The translations under genes and the position numbers were made by a program. Positions 1 to 9,122 of a DNA stretch of 64,000 nucleotides are shown piece by piece. Under the pieces are notes generated by a model, which did not search any database, was not told the DNA's origin, and was given only the letters and a program-made list of their open reading frames with translations. Within the stretch, counting starts at the first letter, position 1, and each line of letters opens with the position of its first letter. The stretch is from Trichobilharzia regenti (Eukaryota; Platyhelminthes; Trematoda; Strigeidida; Schistosomatidae), in assembly GCA_944472135.2 (NCBI GenBank), contig CALYDD020000436.1:50931-114930 (forward strand). The letters run 5' to 3'.

Positions 1-58
1 ACATCACGCTGGCTGGCAGCGTGCACTTAAACAGACACCTTTATATCGTACAACCATT

Positions 59-720
59 CCTGTTATTGTCACTTCAAACTGCCGTTCACTTCCCAACAAA
101 ATTATGCATCTCCAGTCTCTCTTATCATCTGATACTTATCACAATACGGCGATTGTTGCATTACAAGAAACATGGCTCCATGAACTCTATGATGACAATC
201 TGGTTTCCCTAAATGGTTTTACATTGTTTAGACAAGATCGACTATGCTCCAGAAAGAAAAGAGGTGGAGGTGTTGCAACTTTCATTCATTCTCAATGGTC
301 AACTTCAAATAATGTATGTTTTTCTTACTCTAATGACTTTATTGATTGTATAACGGTCAAATGCCGCCCGAAACACTTATCCAAGTTAAATACGTCTTCA
401 TCTCAAACATTTATGTTACTCCTGGCTGTTCTGCCTCGATCTATCTGATTTTGCTGATGAATTCACTGAATTCGCCGTTACACATCTTGAAAACTCTTTA
501 TCAGTTGTCACAGGAGATTTTAACTGCTGTGATTGTTCTTTCCTCGTATCATTAGGTCATGCCAATATTGTTAAATTCCCTACTCGACTTGATAAAACTC
601 TGGATCTAGTGTTTATTAATGATGAGGAAATATATGAAGTACGCCGACGTGCTCCTATCATGAACTCAGATCATTGTATTATTCGGATATTACCTAAGAT
701 ATACAGCAGATCTCACTTTA
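59..720 (+). pseudogene. AP-like endonuclease domain of the CR1-like element
   Basis: This domain nicks the DNA target to prime reverse transcription. Read across frames, the order is: ALQETWL near 157-180, a GGGVATFIH stretch near 265-291, NIYVTPGCSAS near 400-437, VTGDFN near 505-525 and SDHCII near 667-684. These match the catalytic landmarks QETW, GDFN and SDH of the APE fold in non-LTR elements. At least two frameshifts (around 390-400 and 440-450) break the frame, so no functional enzyme is made. The N-terminus runs into the start of the window. Family identity is firm; the exact frameshift positions are approximate. Confidence 0.8.
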
Positions 721-1340
721 ATATCTTCTCAAATCTGTCCAAGAAAACACAGCAAAGGTGTTACTCACAAGAAAATATGCTCAAACTAAGATGTATGCTA
801 AATGACACTAACTGGGAACTTTTCAACGAACACAAACTGGATGATACTATTTCCAATTTGACTGACTATCTTAAATTCTGCCTTGATATATGCTGTCCAA
901 AACAGATAATTTTCAAAAGAATGGATCGTTTTCTTCCCCTCATCTCAAAAAACTTCGTAGAGAAAAAGAGAAGCTGTACAAGACAAAGAATAAATCTGGT
1001 CTTAAGAAGATAAACACCCAAATTAAATCTGAAATCAAGAGACTAAACAACATTTATAATCAAACAATACTGTCTTGTAAAACCTCAGAAAACATATGGA
1101 AGCTTTTTAGAGAAATTACTGGTTGTGGTAAGCATAATAATTTTGCCTCTTCTATTGATGTAAATACTCTCAATAGATCTTTCATCCGCCCTCCAAATGT
1201 CCTTTCTGCCTTCAATTTAACTAATAACACGACCAGTGACTTTCATAGTTTCAATACTTCTGATGTTCTTAAATGTTTGAAATCTCTTAAACCTTCCCAG
1301 AGTCTAGGCCCTGATGGTATACCTGCCATTGTTTAAAGAA
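721..1340 (+). pseudogene. Linker between endonuclease and reverse transcriptase, CR1-like element
   Basis: A lysine- and asparagine-rich coding stretch continues the same polyprotein. It changes frame near 890-1010 and ends in a run reading SLKPSQSLGPDGIPAIV at about 1284-1336. The phrase S-x-GPDGIP is the usual lead-in to reverse transcriptase motif 1 in Jockey and CR1 elements (known). A stop follows at once, and the frame resumes in the next segment. No separate function is expected. Confidence 0.7.
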
Positions 1341-2701
1341 ATGTGCTGATATTTTAAGTAACCCACTTACAAGCATTTTCAATACTTCTTTTTCTAATAA
1401 TAATGTACCTTCTCTGTGGAAAGATATTAAAATCATCCCTGTACCCAAGTCTGGTTCTGGAGATAGTGTTAAGTTTAGACCAATTGCCATTACCTCTCCT
1501 TTTTTGAAACTGATGGAGAAATTACTGTTACAAAAACTCATTCCCTCCCTAAGCTTCTCAAACGATCCAAAGCAGTTTGCTTACAAACAGGGTAGAAGTA
1601 CTTTGGATGCTGCTGCTGTGTTTCATCACAACATTGTATCCTCCTTAGACAAAGGGGCCAAGTATGTCCGTTGTACTTTCCTTGATTACACATCTGCTTT
1701 TGACTCTGTACCTAGAGGCCTTTTGTTAAACAAGCTTAGCCTTACACAAACTGAGTCCTGGGCTATCAACTGGCTGCACTCTTACTTCTCCAATAGGATG
1801 CAGTACACGGTATATAATGGTGTAGCTTCCTCTCCTTTGCTTACTGAAGCTGGTGTTCCTCAGGGTGCTGTTCTCTCGCCGTTTCTCTTTTCCTTCTTCT
1901 TACATGACTTACCTCTCTCAGACGAAATCAACTTCGTCAAATATGCAGATGACCTGACTGTTTCGCTTCCCGTTAAGTCTCAGTCAGACTGCTTCAAATT
2001 AAATAGCTTCCTGTCGGACATCAGTCAGTGGTCTAAACTAAATGGCCTCATGCTGAATCCCTCAAAATGCCAGACTGTCGACTTCTCCTTTAGGCATAAA
2101 CGAGATCTACAAACACTAGTAAGCACTCATGATGCCTGTAGAATTGAGGGGACTATAATTGAAACAAAGTCTAATGCAAAATACCTCGGATTAGTTCTAT
2201 CTTCCGACCTTACTTGGTCATCTCATATCCAAATGATTTCCAAGAAAGTGTTTCGTCTAACCTACTACATTAAGAAACTCAGACTAACTGGAGTCCCTCA
2301 ACCTCTGCTTTCACAATTTGTCAACTCTCGTATCCTACCTATTTTACTTTCTACTCCCCGTTAGTCTTTCCTGGGTTACTGAAAAGGACTATACCATCCT
2401 GAGAAGGATGTTGAAGGTAGTTAGTAGGACTAGCGGTGTAAAACTCAGTCAGCTCGTCACTACATTGGTGGATAAGCATCTGAATACATGCAAAAATGGT
2501 CTAAAACCATACTCTCTGACCCCAACACCCCCTCTATTCCCAACTCTCTCCTTGCATCTCATCAGGTAGAACCAGAAATCAGTACAAAATAATATATGCT
2601 CGTACAACCAAGTATAGGAACTCAACGATACCATATTTGGCCCGTGTTCTAAGTGACAGAGACAATGTTAAGCGTGAAACCTATGACTTGCTTTGTTGTT
2701 A
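1341..2701 (+). pseudogene. Reverse transcriptase of the CR1-like element
   Basis: The longest clean frame runs 1504-2364. Visible motifs are FRPIAITSPFLKLMEK just upstream and across its start, QFAYKQGRSTLDA near 1573-1611, FLDYTSAFDSVPRG (first catalytic Asp) near 1678-1719, GVPQGAVLSPFLF near 1852-1890, and KYADDLTV (the catalytic YADD pair) near 1939-1962. After about 2350 the frame shifts. The C-terminal tail then reads on through ARVLSDRDNVKRETYDLLC, ending near 2700. The catalytic aspartates are present but the polyprotein is frameshifted on both sides, so autonomous activity is unlikely. The nearest named relatives in schistosomes would be SR1 or Perere elements (inference). Confidence 0.85.
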
Positions 2702-3073
2702 ATAACATAATTTTGGCCCTTGTTATTTCCCCCTTATACTCTCTTATTTGTACTCTATAGTGAACAACCTTCTTAAACATACTTAGCTACTTAATATTAT
2801 TATCATTGGCTTATTTTTTGTACTTTATTCTATTCCTTCTTTTGTGTATCTACTGGGTCCGACTATATTATCACTATGATTATTACAAAATTGGCCTGTC
2901 ATTAACCATCATGTAATATTAATTTTTGTGGTTGTTCTTTGTTTGGCACTATTTAACTGACAATCTTGTTTGTGAACGCCACTATCACCATCTTAAAAAT
3001 TTCGTATTGTGCAGGATTACTCACGCTACCACAACAAACACTGCATTAGTGCTGACAATAAAAAAAAAAACCT
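2702..3073 (+). other. 3' untranslated region and A-rich end of the CR1-like element
   Basis: A non-coding, T-rich stretch ends in GCTGACAATA followed by a run of A (about 3060-3070). The final part, from 2903, recurs at 51821-51989, where the tail reads ATAAAAATAAAAAA and is followed by the same unique sequence. That shared flank shows the two are duplicates of one insertion and not independent insertions. Confidence 0.7.
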
Positions 3074-3997
3074 GAAATGTTTATTTTATGATTGTTTAGT
3101 GTAGTTCAATCAAATTAACTGATCATTTTGGCTATAAACATTCTTAAGAACATCTCATAATTTCCCGTATGATTATAGCTGTTACTGTTCACCACACGCA
3201 TACACATGTCATAGCTTCAACTACCCGATATTGAAATATTTTTTTTCATCATTGGTGTTTATCTTCCTTTCTACTTAGTATTTTTATTTGCATTTTTTTG
3301 TTATTTCCGTGTTTCTTTTTGGGTTTCTTGTTGTTTTTTTATATTTATTTGTTTTTGTAATACTCCTTTTAAATGTATGATAAAATTAGATGTAATATTG
3401 TAGATATGTGCTGAAAATTCCACACTGTACCACAAGTACTGTTTCTGGAATAAAAGCGAAATTGTCATGTTATGTTTGTAAGCATCAATACGACTGTACA
3501 GGCTCTGAAGATGATTTTGTCAATAAAGAAAAAAATTTTCTTCTCTGAATCTGTCTTTTGTACTTTTCATAACTGCGTATTGTTGTTTTCAATATTTTAA
3601 AACACGTATTTTCCCTTTTTAATTGACAATAAAATAATATGTACCTGAAATGAAATTTTCTAAGTATTTCTATGGATTTATTGGCATACATTGAATGCCA
3701 AGTAGTGTGTTTATGAATCATGGTTAGTCTGAAATGGAACTGCGTCAAAGTATTTCAATGCCATTGAACTCTCCCAACGTTCTTTCATGCAAATGTCTAC
3801 GGTGATCTCGTCTAACCATCTCTGATTTTGCATGATAACTCCTATAAACGTATTTCAAGTAGTTTTGTTCTTCGGTTTCTGAGTGCTGAGCAAGTACTCC
3901 AATCTGTCATCAGTTATTCTAAAGGCATTCAACGTGATTTTGAAGGTTAAGTGAACTAGACAGTCTTCCAGTCTTAGATCTGCGCCTTTCCTCAAAT
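3074..3997. other. No recognisable gene; flank shared with copy D only
   Basis: AT-rich sequence between the CR1-like tail and the palindrome edge. It recurs at 51990-52915 but is absent beside B and C, so it lies outside the palindromic part of the unit. A short minus-strand frame of 87 codons (3485-3748) is kept in both copies, but it resembles nothing I know and its composition looks like chance. I see no promoter or RNA gene. Confidence 0.5.
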
Positions 3998-4317
3998 TAC
4001 TTTTCAATAGATTGTGTTTTCATTCTCTTGAAATTTTTCATAAACTCTCCCTGAATTTCAGTACGTCCATCTGATAAGGCCTGCGTAACATTGTGGATAT
4101 CTCTGTTCTTGTACACACTACCTTCAATATTTGTTCTCATTTTTTTATCTGGCTAGGCCTTCATCCAGTAATATTTGAAGTAATCTGTAGAAGTCCATCT
4201 TGTTGTTCCTCCCTTTTGTTCGCCTTTTATGTAAGTATGAACATGGTCCTGTAGAACATCAGTCCTTATAGCACAAAAACCTTCGGTGCCTTCCGCGACA
4301 TCATGATGACCACATCC
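3998..4317 (-). pseudogene. Unrecognised protein fragment at the palindrome edge, copy A
   Basis: On the minus strand a frame of about 105 codons starts GCGHHDVAEGTEG, passes HTYIKGEQKEGTTRW and DYFKYYWMKA, hits one TAG, and continues through NRDIHSVTQALSDGCTEI to a stop at the palindrome boundary. The charge balance and aromatic content look like real protein. I do not recognise the family. It lies directly downstream of the Merlin remnant on the same strand, so it could be part of that element or of another transposon. The same frame is at 44948-45268 (plus, B), 45481-45800 (C) and 52917-53236 (D). Confidence 0.45.
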
Positions 4318-4377
4318 TTAGTGCGTTTATTGCTATCGTCTAGTGGACCGGAATAGATATTTGACTGCTGGGTAATT

Positions 4378-4800
4378 TTAAACTATCATAGACGAAATCT
4401 CACTCACTATGAATAACCAATCAGAACTCAGATGATAAATAAATGGCATAATCGTTACAATAATATATCCACTCAGATGTAATCCATTGACATTCCCGAC
4501 TCTTCTTTTCAACCTTCCCCAAAACTCTTCGACAGAATTAGTATGCCTACCCACAACTGGATATACAAAGTCGGAAGAAGGCTTGGTAGCTATAACTTTA
4601 AGGCGACATGTGGTTATATCCTCTAGATTCATCAGCGTGTGTCGTCATTCCTGGGAATATCATGCGCTGAATGCTTCAACGTAATGTTTTGGCACTTCTA
4701 TTTAGTAATTTTTCCACAAACCCTTTGCGAAGTGAAGTCTCATAGATTCTAAGCATGCACGATTGATTATGGCTAATGCCACTACACTGCAGAGATCAGG
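4378..4800 (-). pseudogene. Merlin-type (IS1595-like) DDE transposase remnant, copy A
   Basis: Minus strand, reading across one frameshift: KGFVEKLLNRSAKTLR, then IQRMIFPGMTTHADESRGY, then VVGRHTNSVEEFWGRLKRRVG. Known: IS1595/ISXO2 and eukaryotic Merlin transposases have a catalytic region of the form IHTDE-x-RAY followed by a G-x-HTN-x-IE-x-FW-x-LKR block, and Merlin elements are recorded from schistosomes. The second catalytic Asp (in HADE) and the HTN...E block are visible. A stop in place of a residue after TLR and a frameshift after RGY show decay. The 84-codon frame at 4378-4632 is only the C-terminal part. I did not find terminal inverted repeats. Confidence 0.7.
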
Positions 4801-5422
4801 ATATTTTCTGCCTCAGACGCTGCTTACTTTACAGGTGTTTGTAAAATCTAACCATATCTGAGGCGTAGGATATCCGCTGATAGACAGCTTAGATTTTGGC
4901 CAAAACGTAGCTACCATTAAGAACAGACTTCATCTTATCACATAAATTGCCAGTGTAGCAGTACTTATGTCAAACAACGTTGTATTGCATTAGCGTCTTG
5001 TATCTACACAAACATTCCAGTTAGTTCATCATTAACTCAGTAGTAAAATGCTTCATTTTCGGGGAACTCACCAAACAAGTCTATAAATGCAGCTTGGTTG
5101 TCTCTTCAGAATGATCTACCAAAGTGTCTTATTGATCTGATTAGTCCTCAAACGTCAACTGTGTAAGACACTTACTGCGGCTATGATACTTTAAATTCAC
5201 AAACTGCTGAGTTGACAGTTTGAGAAGTCTGAATCTATTCCAATCCCACAAGCCGATTTCTAAAATTTCTGCATTCTATCTGTATTTTACGCTGTGGTGT
5301 TACTAGCTGGATGCTCTAGCTTTCCCATCTCTACTAAGCTAATACGCCTAATGAAGTAATCTAGAATGTCTCAGTACAATTTGTTGTATGTTTGAGAGTT
5401 ACATTGTTTAAGTATTGGTTTT

Positions 5423-5490
5423 GTAAGGATTTAATTTCACTGGATGGAGGACTTCAAAATGAGCTGAGATCAGTTGGAGAAATGTTATTA
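5423..5490 (-). repeat. SINE 3'-end fragment, copy A
   Basis: The stretch from TTTGTAAGGATTTAAT through GAGCTGAGATCAGTTGGAG matches, with changes, the minus-strand 3' end of the tRNA-derived SINEs elsewhere in the window (for example 14345-14410). Only the tail is left, with no tRNA-like head. It is also present in B, C and D. Confidence 0.55.
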
Positions 5491-6354
5491 AGCTAAAAAG
5501 CCAATGTGCACACATTCACCAAAATAATTGCTTCATTATAAAAGATGAAAATTATTTTATTTGAGGAACAAAAACGTTTTTAAAGAAAAATATTTAATGC
5601 ATAAATGAGCTGTACGTTATCATTCACAACATTTACAAAGCAAATAATTGAATATTGTCCATTAAACTAGAAAACTTCAAACCAAGGTTTTTGTATAAAC
5701 GAATGGGAAACATAACATCTAAAATAGATAACTTATACAGAAATAAGTCAGTCTATTTGTAGGGGAATAAAAAGTTGCATAGAATATGAATTCCCTCTCT
5801 ACCAACCATTGTCAACTTTTCTATTGTAGGTGGTTACGCAACGCCTGCTAATTTCTTAAAGGCATCAAGATTGAGCAGTGCACAGCTAAGGAAGAAAACG
5901 AAATAAATTTTGGTTGAGTTTATACGTATTCATACTAAGGTCTTGAAAGTTCGCCGACTACAATCAATTTGTTTCTAGAATATGCCGATAAAATATATGA
6001 TAACGTGTCATGTTTTGCATCGCCAAATAAGGAAACGACAGGCATATTATAGAGACTACGGCAGGCATAAGTAATTGGTTGTAAACGCTAATTATCTCTC
6101 TAATAAAAAAGAGAGAAAAAAAGACTATGTCGTAGAAATATAGTCAGAACTTAGGCTCATTCATTGCGCTGATAAATTAATGTAATCATATACCGGGACA
6201 AGCGCAACAGTTTGAAACCTAACAGCATGACAATTTCAACGACTGTTCAAGTCGTTGCACATAGTATGCAAAAGACATCTAGTTTGTCTCTGAAATCAGT
6301 AGAATGCATGAAGTAATTTCAATGAGTCCAATTCTTCCGCCGTGTTCATCATCA

Positions 6355-6378
6355 CAAATAAATAAATATATATATATG
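6355..6378. repeat. (AT)n/(AAAT)n microsatellite
   Basis: AAATAAATAAATATATATAT in copy A. The tract differs in length at the matching places in B (42884-42908), C (47839-47866) and D (55275-55302), so it separates the copies. Confidence 0.8.
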
Positions 6379-6759
6379 AAATATGCATAGCAGTGACTAA
6401 CGAATCAAGTAAACCACAGACTCAGTACTCTACTCATTGGCATATTCTCCAGAAGTTACGCAATATCTAACGTGTAAAACATAACTTTCAGCGATGTCGA
6501 CTAAATTAAAGAATGCTCTTGATTGAAGAGTCATTTTCTATCATCTGTCAGATTTCAGACAAAAAATACCAAAATGTAATCCAAATCCTAGAGGGTACTG
6601 CAATTTGTTTAAAATAACTGGAGATCTGTGTGTAAAAGAAACGCGTCCAGTCAATATTGTAACTTTCACCTTCTGGTGATCTGTTGACGTACTTTGGAAT
6701 TTTTATGTCAATATTTCGGTGGTATATCAGTAAAAAGTTTGAGCATTGTGGATTAGATC

Positions 6760-7018
6760 AAATAAAGTATAATTATATTTTAATAGTTTACACACAATGA
6801 TAAGTTTTGTTATTGGTAATATTTCGAGCAAAATTACTGCCCGTGTTCACACCACTGTTGGAATTGTTTTATTCACACATTTATGATTTGTATTCATATA
6901 TATAGTTCATTATTATTATTTTGTTCATTCATGTTTTGTGTGTGCATATGTGTGTTCAGAATTATACTCCACATTCATTCATGTGTTTGTATTTAGAATT
7001 ATATTCCAAGTTGTTGAT
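6760..7018. repeat. PLE-1 left inverted terminal repeat (pLTR), copy A
   Basis: 259 bases from AAATAAAGTATAATTATA to CAAGTTGTTGAT, the reverse complement of 7716-7974 with almost no mismatch. It contains a hammerhead-like motif on the minus strand (6814-6854). The endonuclease stop codon (6979) lies inside it. Confidence 0.9.
6814..6854 (-). ncRNA. Hammerhead-like motif in the left PLE-1 pLTR
   Basis: Minus-strand copy of the motif described for 7880-7920: stem I TGGT/ACCA, core GTGAACA, stem II GGGCA/TGCTC, then GAA and the tetramer ATAT. PLE pLTRs are known to carry hammerhead ribozymes. The core differs from the canonical CTGANGA at C3 and G8. Activity is not established. Confidence 0.45.
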
Positions 7019-7716
7019 AGTTGTACTGAGTCACCCTTGTTACATGTATCCGGTGTGACTTTAATGAATATCGATTCTGTTATGAGTCTTTCTTTCCATT
7101 GGTTCATGTTTGTTTTTAGAATACACACATTCTCCCAATCGATATTGTGGTTTTTGTCCCATGCATGTGCAGCTATGGATGAATTTTTTTCAAGATTTTT
7201 GTAGGCTTGTGTCCCTGTTGGTTGACCTTTAGTTAGGCGTTTATGTTCATTCACTCTTATTTTGAGTGATCTGGACGTTTGCCCCACATATTTAGTTGGA
7301 CAGTCAGCACAAGATATTTTATAAATCAAATTGTTTTTATCCATCATTTTTATGGGATCTTTTAGTTGATTTATTTTATTTTTGATTAGATTTGTCGGTT
7401 TAAAGGTTGTTCGAATGCCGATATTTTTGAGGTTTCTTTGTATTGCCTCTGATGTACCATTTTTATATGGTATTGCGACTGTTTTTCTCCATTCTTCCTT
7501 CTTGTTATTCTCCGGTTTTACTCTCTTTTTTCTCTTTTTTATATTATCTTTTATAAATTCTCTAGGGTAGTTGTTTTCGAGTAGCATTTTGAATAGGACT
7601 TTTATTTCTTTACGCTGGTCCTCTGGTGCTGTTGTAAGTCTACGTATTCTATCTGCAAGACCCTGTATTAATCCTCGTTTTACCGAGAGTGGATGAGCTG
7701 AGTAATAGTCAAGGAA
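6979..7716 (-). CDS. PLE GIY-YIG endonuclease, 5'-truncated, copy A
   Basis: The open frame runs from the edge of the right pLTR (7716) to a stop at 6979. The first in-frame Met is at 7587 (202 aa), but homology starts earlier (YSAHPLSVKRG, LADRIRRLTTAPE), so the true protein began upstream and is cut. Order: a connector with LLENNYPREFI, then RNLKNIGIRTTFKPTN, then the endonuclease YKISCADCPTKYVGQTSR with LKIRVNEHKR, and a distal HAWDKNHNIDWENV block. Seen: the Y...KYVGQTSR core of the GIY-YIG fold, its Arg, a downstream Glu in ITES, and the CxxC and H/H pattern described for PLE endonucleases. It cuts DNA for element insertion. With no reverse transcriptase it could act only in trans. Confidence 0.85.
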   Translation of the reverse strand, partial: FLDYYSAHPLSVKRGLIQGLADRIRRLTTAPEDQRKEIKVLFKMLLENNYPREFIKDNIKKRKKRVKPENNKKEEWRKTVAIPYKNGTSEAIQRNLKNIGIRTTFKPTNLIKNKINQLKDPIKMMDKNNLIYKISCADCPTKYVGQTSRSLKIRVNEHKRLTKGQPTGTQAYKNLEKNSSIAAHAWDKNHNIDWENVCILKTNMNQWKERLITESIFIKVTPDTCNKGDSVQLSTTWNIILNTNT

Positions 7717-7974
7717 TCAACAACTTGGAATATAATTCTAAATACAAACACATGAATGAATGTGGAGTATAATTCTGAACACACATATGCACACACAAAA
7801 CATGAATGAACAAAATAATAATAATGAACTATATATATGAATACAAATCATAAATGTGTGAATAAAACAATTCCAACAGTGGTGTGAACACGGGCAGTAA
7901 TTTTGCTCGAAATATTACCAATAACAAAACTTATCATTGTGTGTAAACTATTAAAATATAATTATACTTTATTT
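7716..7974. repeat. PLE-1 right inverted terminal repeat (pLTR), copy A
   Basis: Reverse complement of 6760-7018, starting at ATCAACAACTTGG. It ends four bases into the target-site duplication, at CTTTATTT. Confidence 0.9.
7880..7920 (+). ncRNA. Hammerhead-like motif in the right PLE-1 pLTR
   Basis: Laid out 5' to 3': TGGT (stem I), GTGAACA (core), C, GGGCA, a loop, TGCTC (5-bp stem II with one G-U), GAA, ATAT (self-complementary stem III), T (would-be cleavage base), ACCA (stem I partner). The same order and spacing occur in the better-preserved motif at 45313-45371. Positions 3 and 8, which pair in the active fold of the hammerhead, are G and C here in place of C and G. This is either a compensated variant or a decayed ribozyme. 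Confidence 0.5.
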
Positions 7975-7982
7975 CGGTGGTA

Positions 7983-8409
7983 CTTTTTCAGAAAACATGC
8001 GATACATTTATTAACCTGAAAAAGAGGAGGTTATCGAGAAAATACTCTTTGATCACTGATTAGTCTTTCCAGATTTATAAAACGTACACTTCTATCGTAA
8101 GAATGTAAACAAACAAGTAAACAAACTGTGCAGTTATAATGAAGATAAACTGACTTACAAAATCTGCCCCAACCACCTGCAAGTAGAATTATACAAATAC
8201 CGACTTTCTGTAAAAATTAAGGATTTTGATGGAGATCTCGATTTCAATTATCATTTGTTCCCAGTATCATATGAAGTCGAGAAGTGAAATGTTTCCTTCC
8301 CTTCCATAGATGAAGATTCCCATTGTCTATCAATAGAACCTCAGAACACTTTCACAATTTTAGTAATCAAATCTTATTAATGACACAATCTGCAGAACAG
8401 AATCGAACT
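7983..8409. other. No recognisable gene
   Basis: Unit sequence between PLE-1 and the SINE pair, conserved in all four copies. There is no open frame of note, no tRNA-like boxes and no repeat that I can see. Confidence 0.5.
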
Positions 8410-8711
8410 TGTTACAAGATTTCATCATGAGCTGACATCAGTTAGAGAAACAGTGCGAAACCTGCTGGGAGTACTGGACAGCTGTTTCGTCGCTTTAGTT
8501 TGAGCATCTTTATCTGCACGCATCTGCCGGAGTTCGAACCAAGCACCCTCTAGTTACAAGTCTAGCGAGCCTACAGACCATTAGGCCACTTACTGGGACC
8601 CTATCCAATGACCAGCTCATGAATTCTAACTTCTGCCAATTCACGACATAGGGCAACCACTAGGGAATGTCATCGGTGGTTAGTATTTGTCCTCACACCC
8701 AACCTGCTGTA
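8410..8711 (-). repeat. tRNA-derived SINE (SM-alpha-like), copy A, left member of inverted pair
   Basis: On the minus strand, an A-box-like TGGCCTAATGG (8578-8588) and a B-box-like GGTTCGAACTCC (8529-8540) are about 40 bases apart, as in a tRNA-derived pol III promoter. They are followed by a degenerate hammerhead-like segment ending CGACGAAACAGCTGTCC and a tail ending GATGAAATCTTGTAACA. Known: the schistosome SM-alpha SINE is tRNA-derived and carries a hammerhead ribozyme. The CTGATGA core is mutated here. It faces a second SINE at 8816-9122. Confidence 0.7.
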
Positions 8712-8815
8712 ACTACAAACCAATACTTGAATATCAGTAAGTTGCTTACTAGCGGCTGGTTCTGCTCATGCAAGTAGTTATCTGGAGTTTTACAGGGAAA
8801 CAGTGACCGGTAAGG

Positions 8816-9122
8816 TACAGCAGGTTGGGTGTGAGGACAATTACTCACCATCGATGGCAGTGGCTGGTGGTTATGCTATGTCATGAAGTGATAGAAGTTA
8901 GAATTCATGAGTTGGCCATTAGATAGAGTCCCAGTGAGTGCGTTGACGGTCTACGAGCTCACTAGCCTTGTTACCAGAAGATCCTAGGTTCAAACCCCTT
9001 GTGTTGAGTGATTATGATGAAGAGTCCCAAACTGGGATGAAAGAGTTGTCCATTGTTCCCAGGTTTTTCAGTGATTATCTAACCGATGTCAGCTAATGAT
9101 GAAATATTGTAGGAAATCCGTC
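8816..9122 (+). repeat. tRNA-derived SINE, copy A, right member of inverted pair
   Basis: Starts TACAGCAGGTTGGGTGTGAG, the reverse complement of 8691-8711. It holds a tRNA-like stretch with a B-box-like GGTTCAAACCCC (8988-8999) and a hammerhead-like segment reading ATGATGA, AGAGTCCC, TGGGATGAAA (about 9012-9043), and ends near AATATTGTAGGAAATC. The A box is degenerate. Together with 8410-8711 it makes an inverted pair with a 104-bp loop. Confidence 0.7.

Larger units (their letters stand above)
1..3073 (+). mobile_element. CR1/Jockey-superfamily non-LTR retrotransposon, 3' part, decayed
   Basis: Seen: an AP-endonuclease domain (about 59-720), a variable linker, a reverse transcriptase (about 1341-2364), a C-terminal extension to about 2701, a 3' untranslated region, and an A-rich end near 3060-3073. 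The coding sequence is split among several frames, so the copy is dead. Known: this order, with no RNase H or integrase, is that of CR1-like non-LTR elements, which schistosomes carry as the SR and Perere families. The 5' end lies outside the window. Inferred: it was in place before the unit was duplicated, because its last 170 bases also start copy D (51821-51989) with the same downstream flank. Clade assignment (CR1 rather than another Jockey-superfamily clade) is by eye. Confidence 0.85.
4801..6711. other. No intact gene; SINE tail and AT microsatellite
   Basis: The first 300 bases may hold more of the Merlin remnant (a weak CxxC-like stretch on the minus strand near 4930-4970). A truncated SINE 3' end lies at 5423-5490. 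A short A/T repeat of variable length sits at 6355-6378. The remainder shows stop codons in all frames and no motif I can name. The same tract occurs in B (42548-44464), C (46284-48201) and D (53720-55641). Confidence 0.5.
6712..7982 (-). mobile_element. PLE-1: endonuclease-only Penelope-like element, copy A
   Basis: The insertion is flanked by a 13-bp direct repeat TATTTCGGTGGTA (6712-6724 and 7970-7982) that is present once in copy D (55642-55654), so this is a defined insertion with a target-site duplication. Inside are inverted terminal repeats of 259 bp (6760-7018 and 7716-7974), a 35-bp extension at the left end (6725-6759), and one minus-strand frame with a GIY-YIG endonuclease. Known: PLEs combine a reverse transcriptase with a GIY-YIG endonuclease and have terminal repeats (pLTRs) in direct or inverted order, often with a short extension at one end. 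Here the reverse transcriptase is missing, so the copy is 5'-truncated. Confidence 0.9.

Noticed and set aside
1504..2364. An active reverse transcriptase gene
   Set aside because: Catalytic residues are present, but the frame is broken upstream and downstream and the endonuclease is frameshifted.
3485..3748. 87-codon minus-strand frame kept in A and D
   Set aside because: No family resemblance, and conservation is explained by duplication.
8410..9122. CRISPR-like or satellite array, because of repeated motifs
   Set aside because: The repeats are two diverged SINEs in inverted order; there are no regular spacers.
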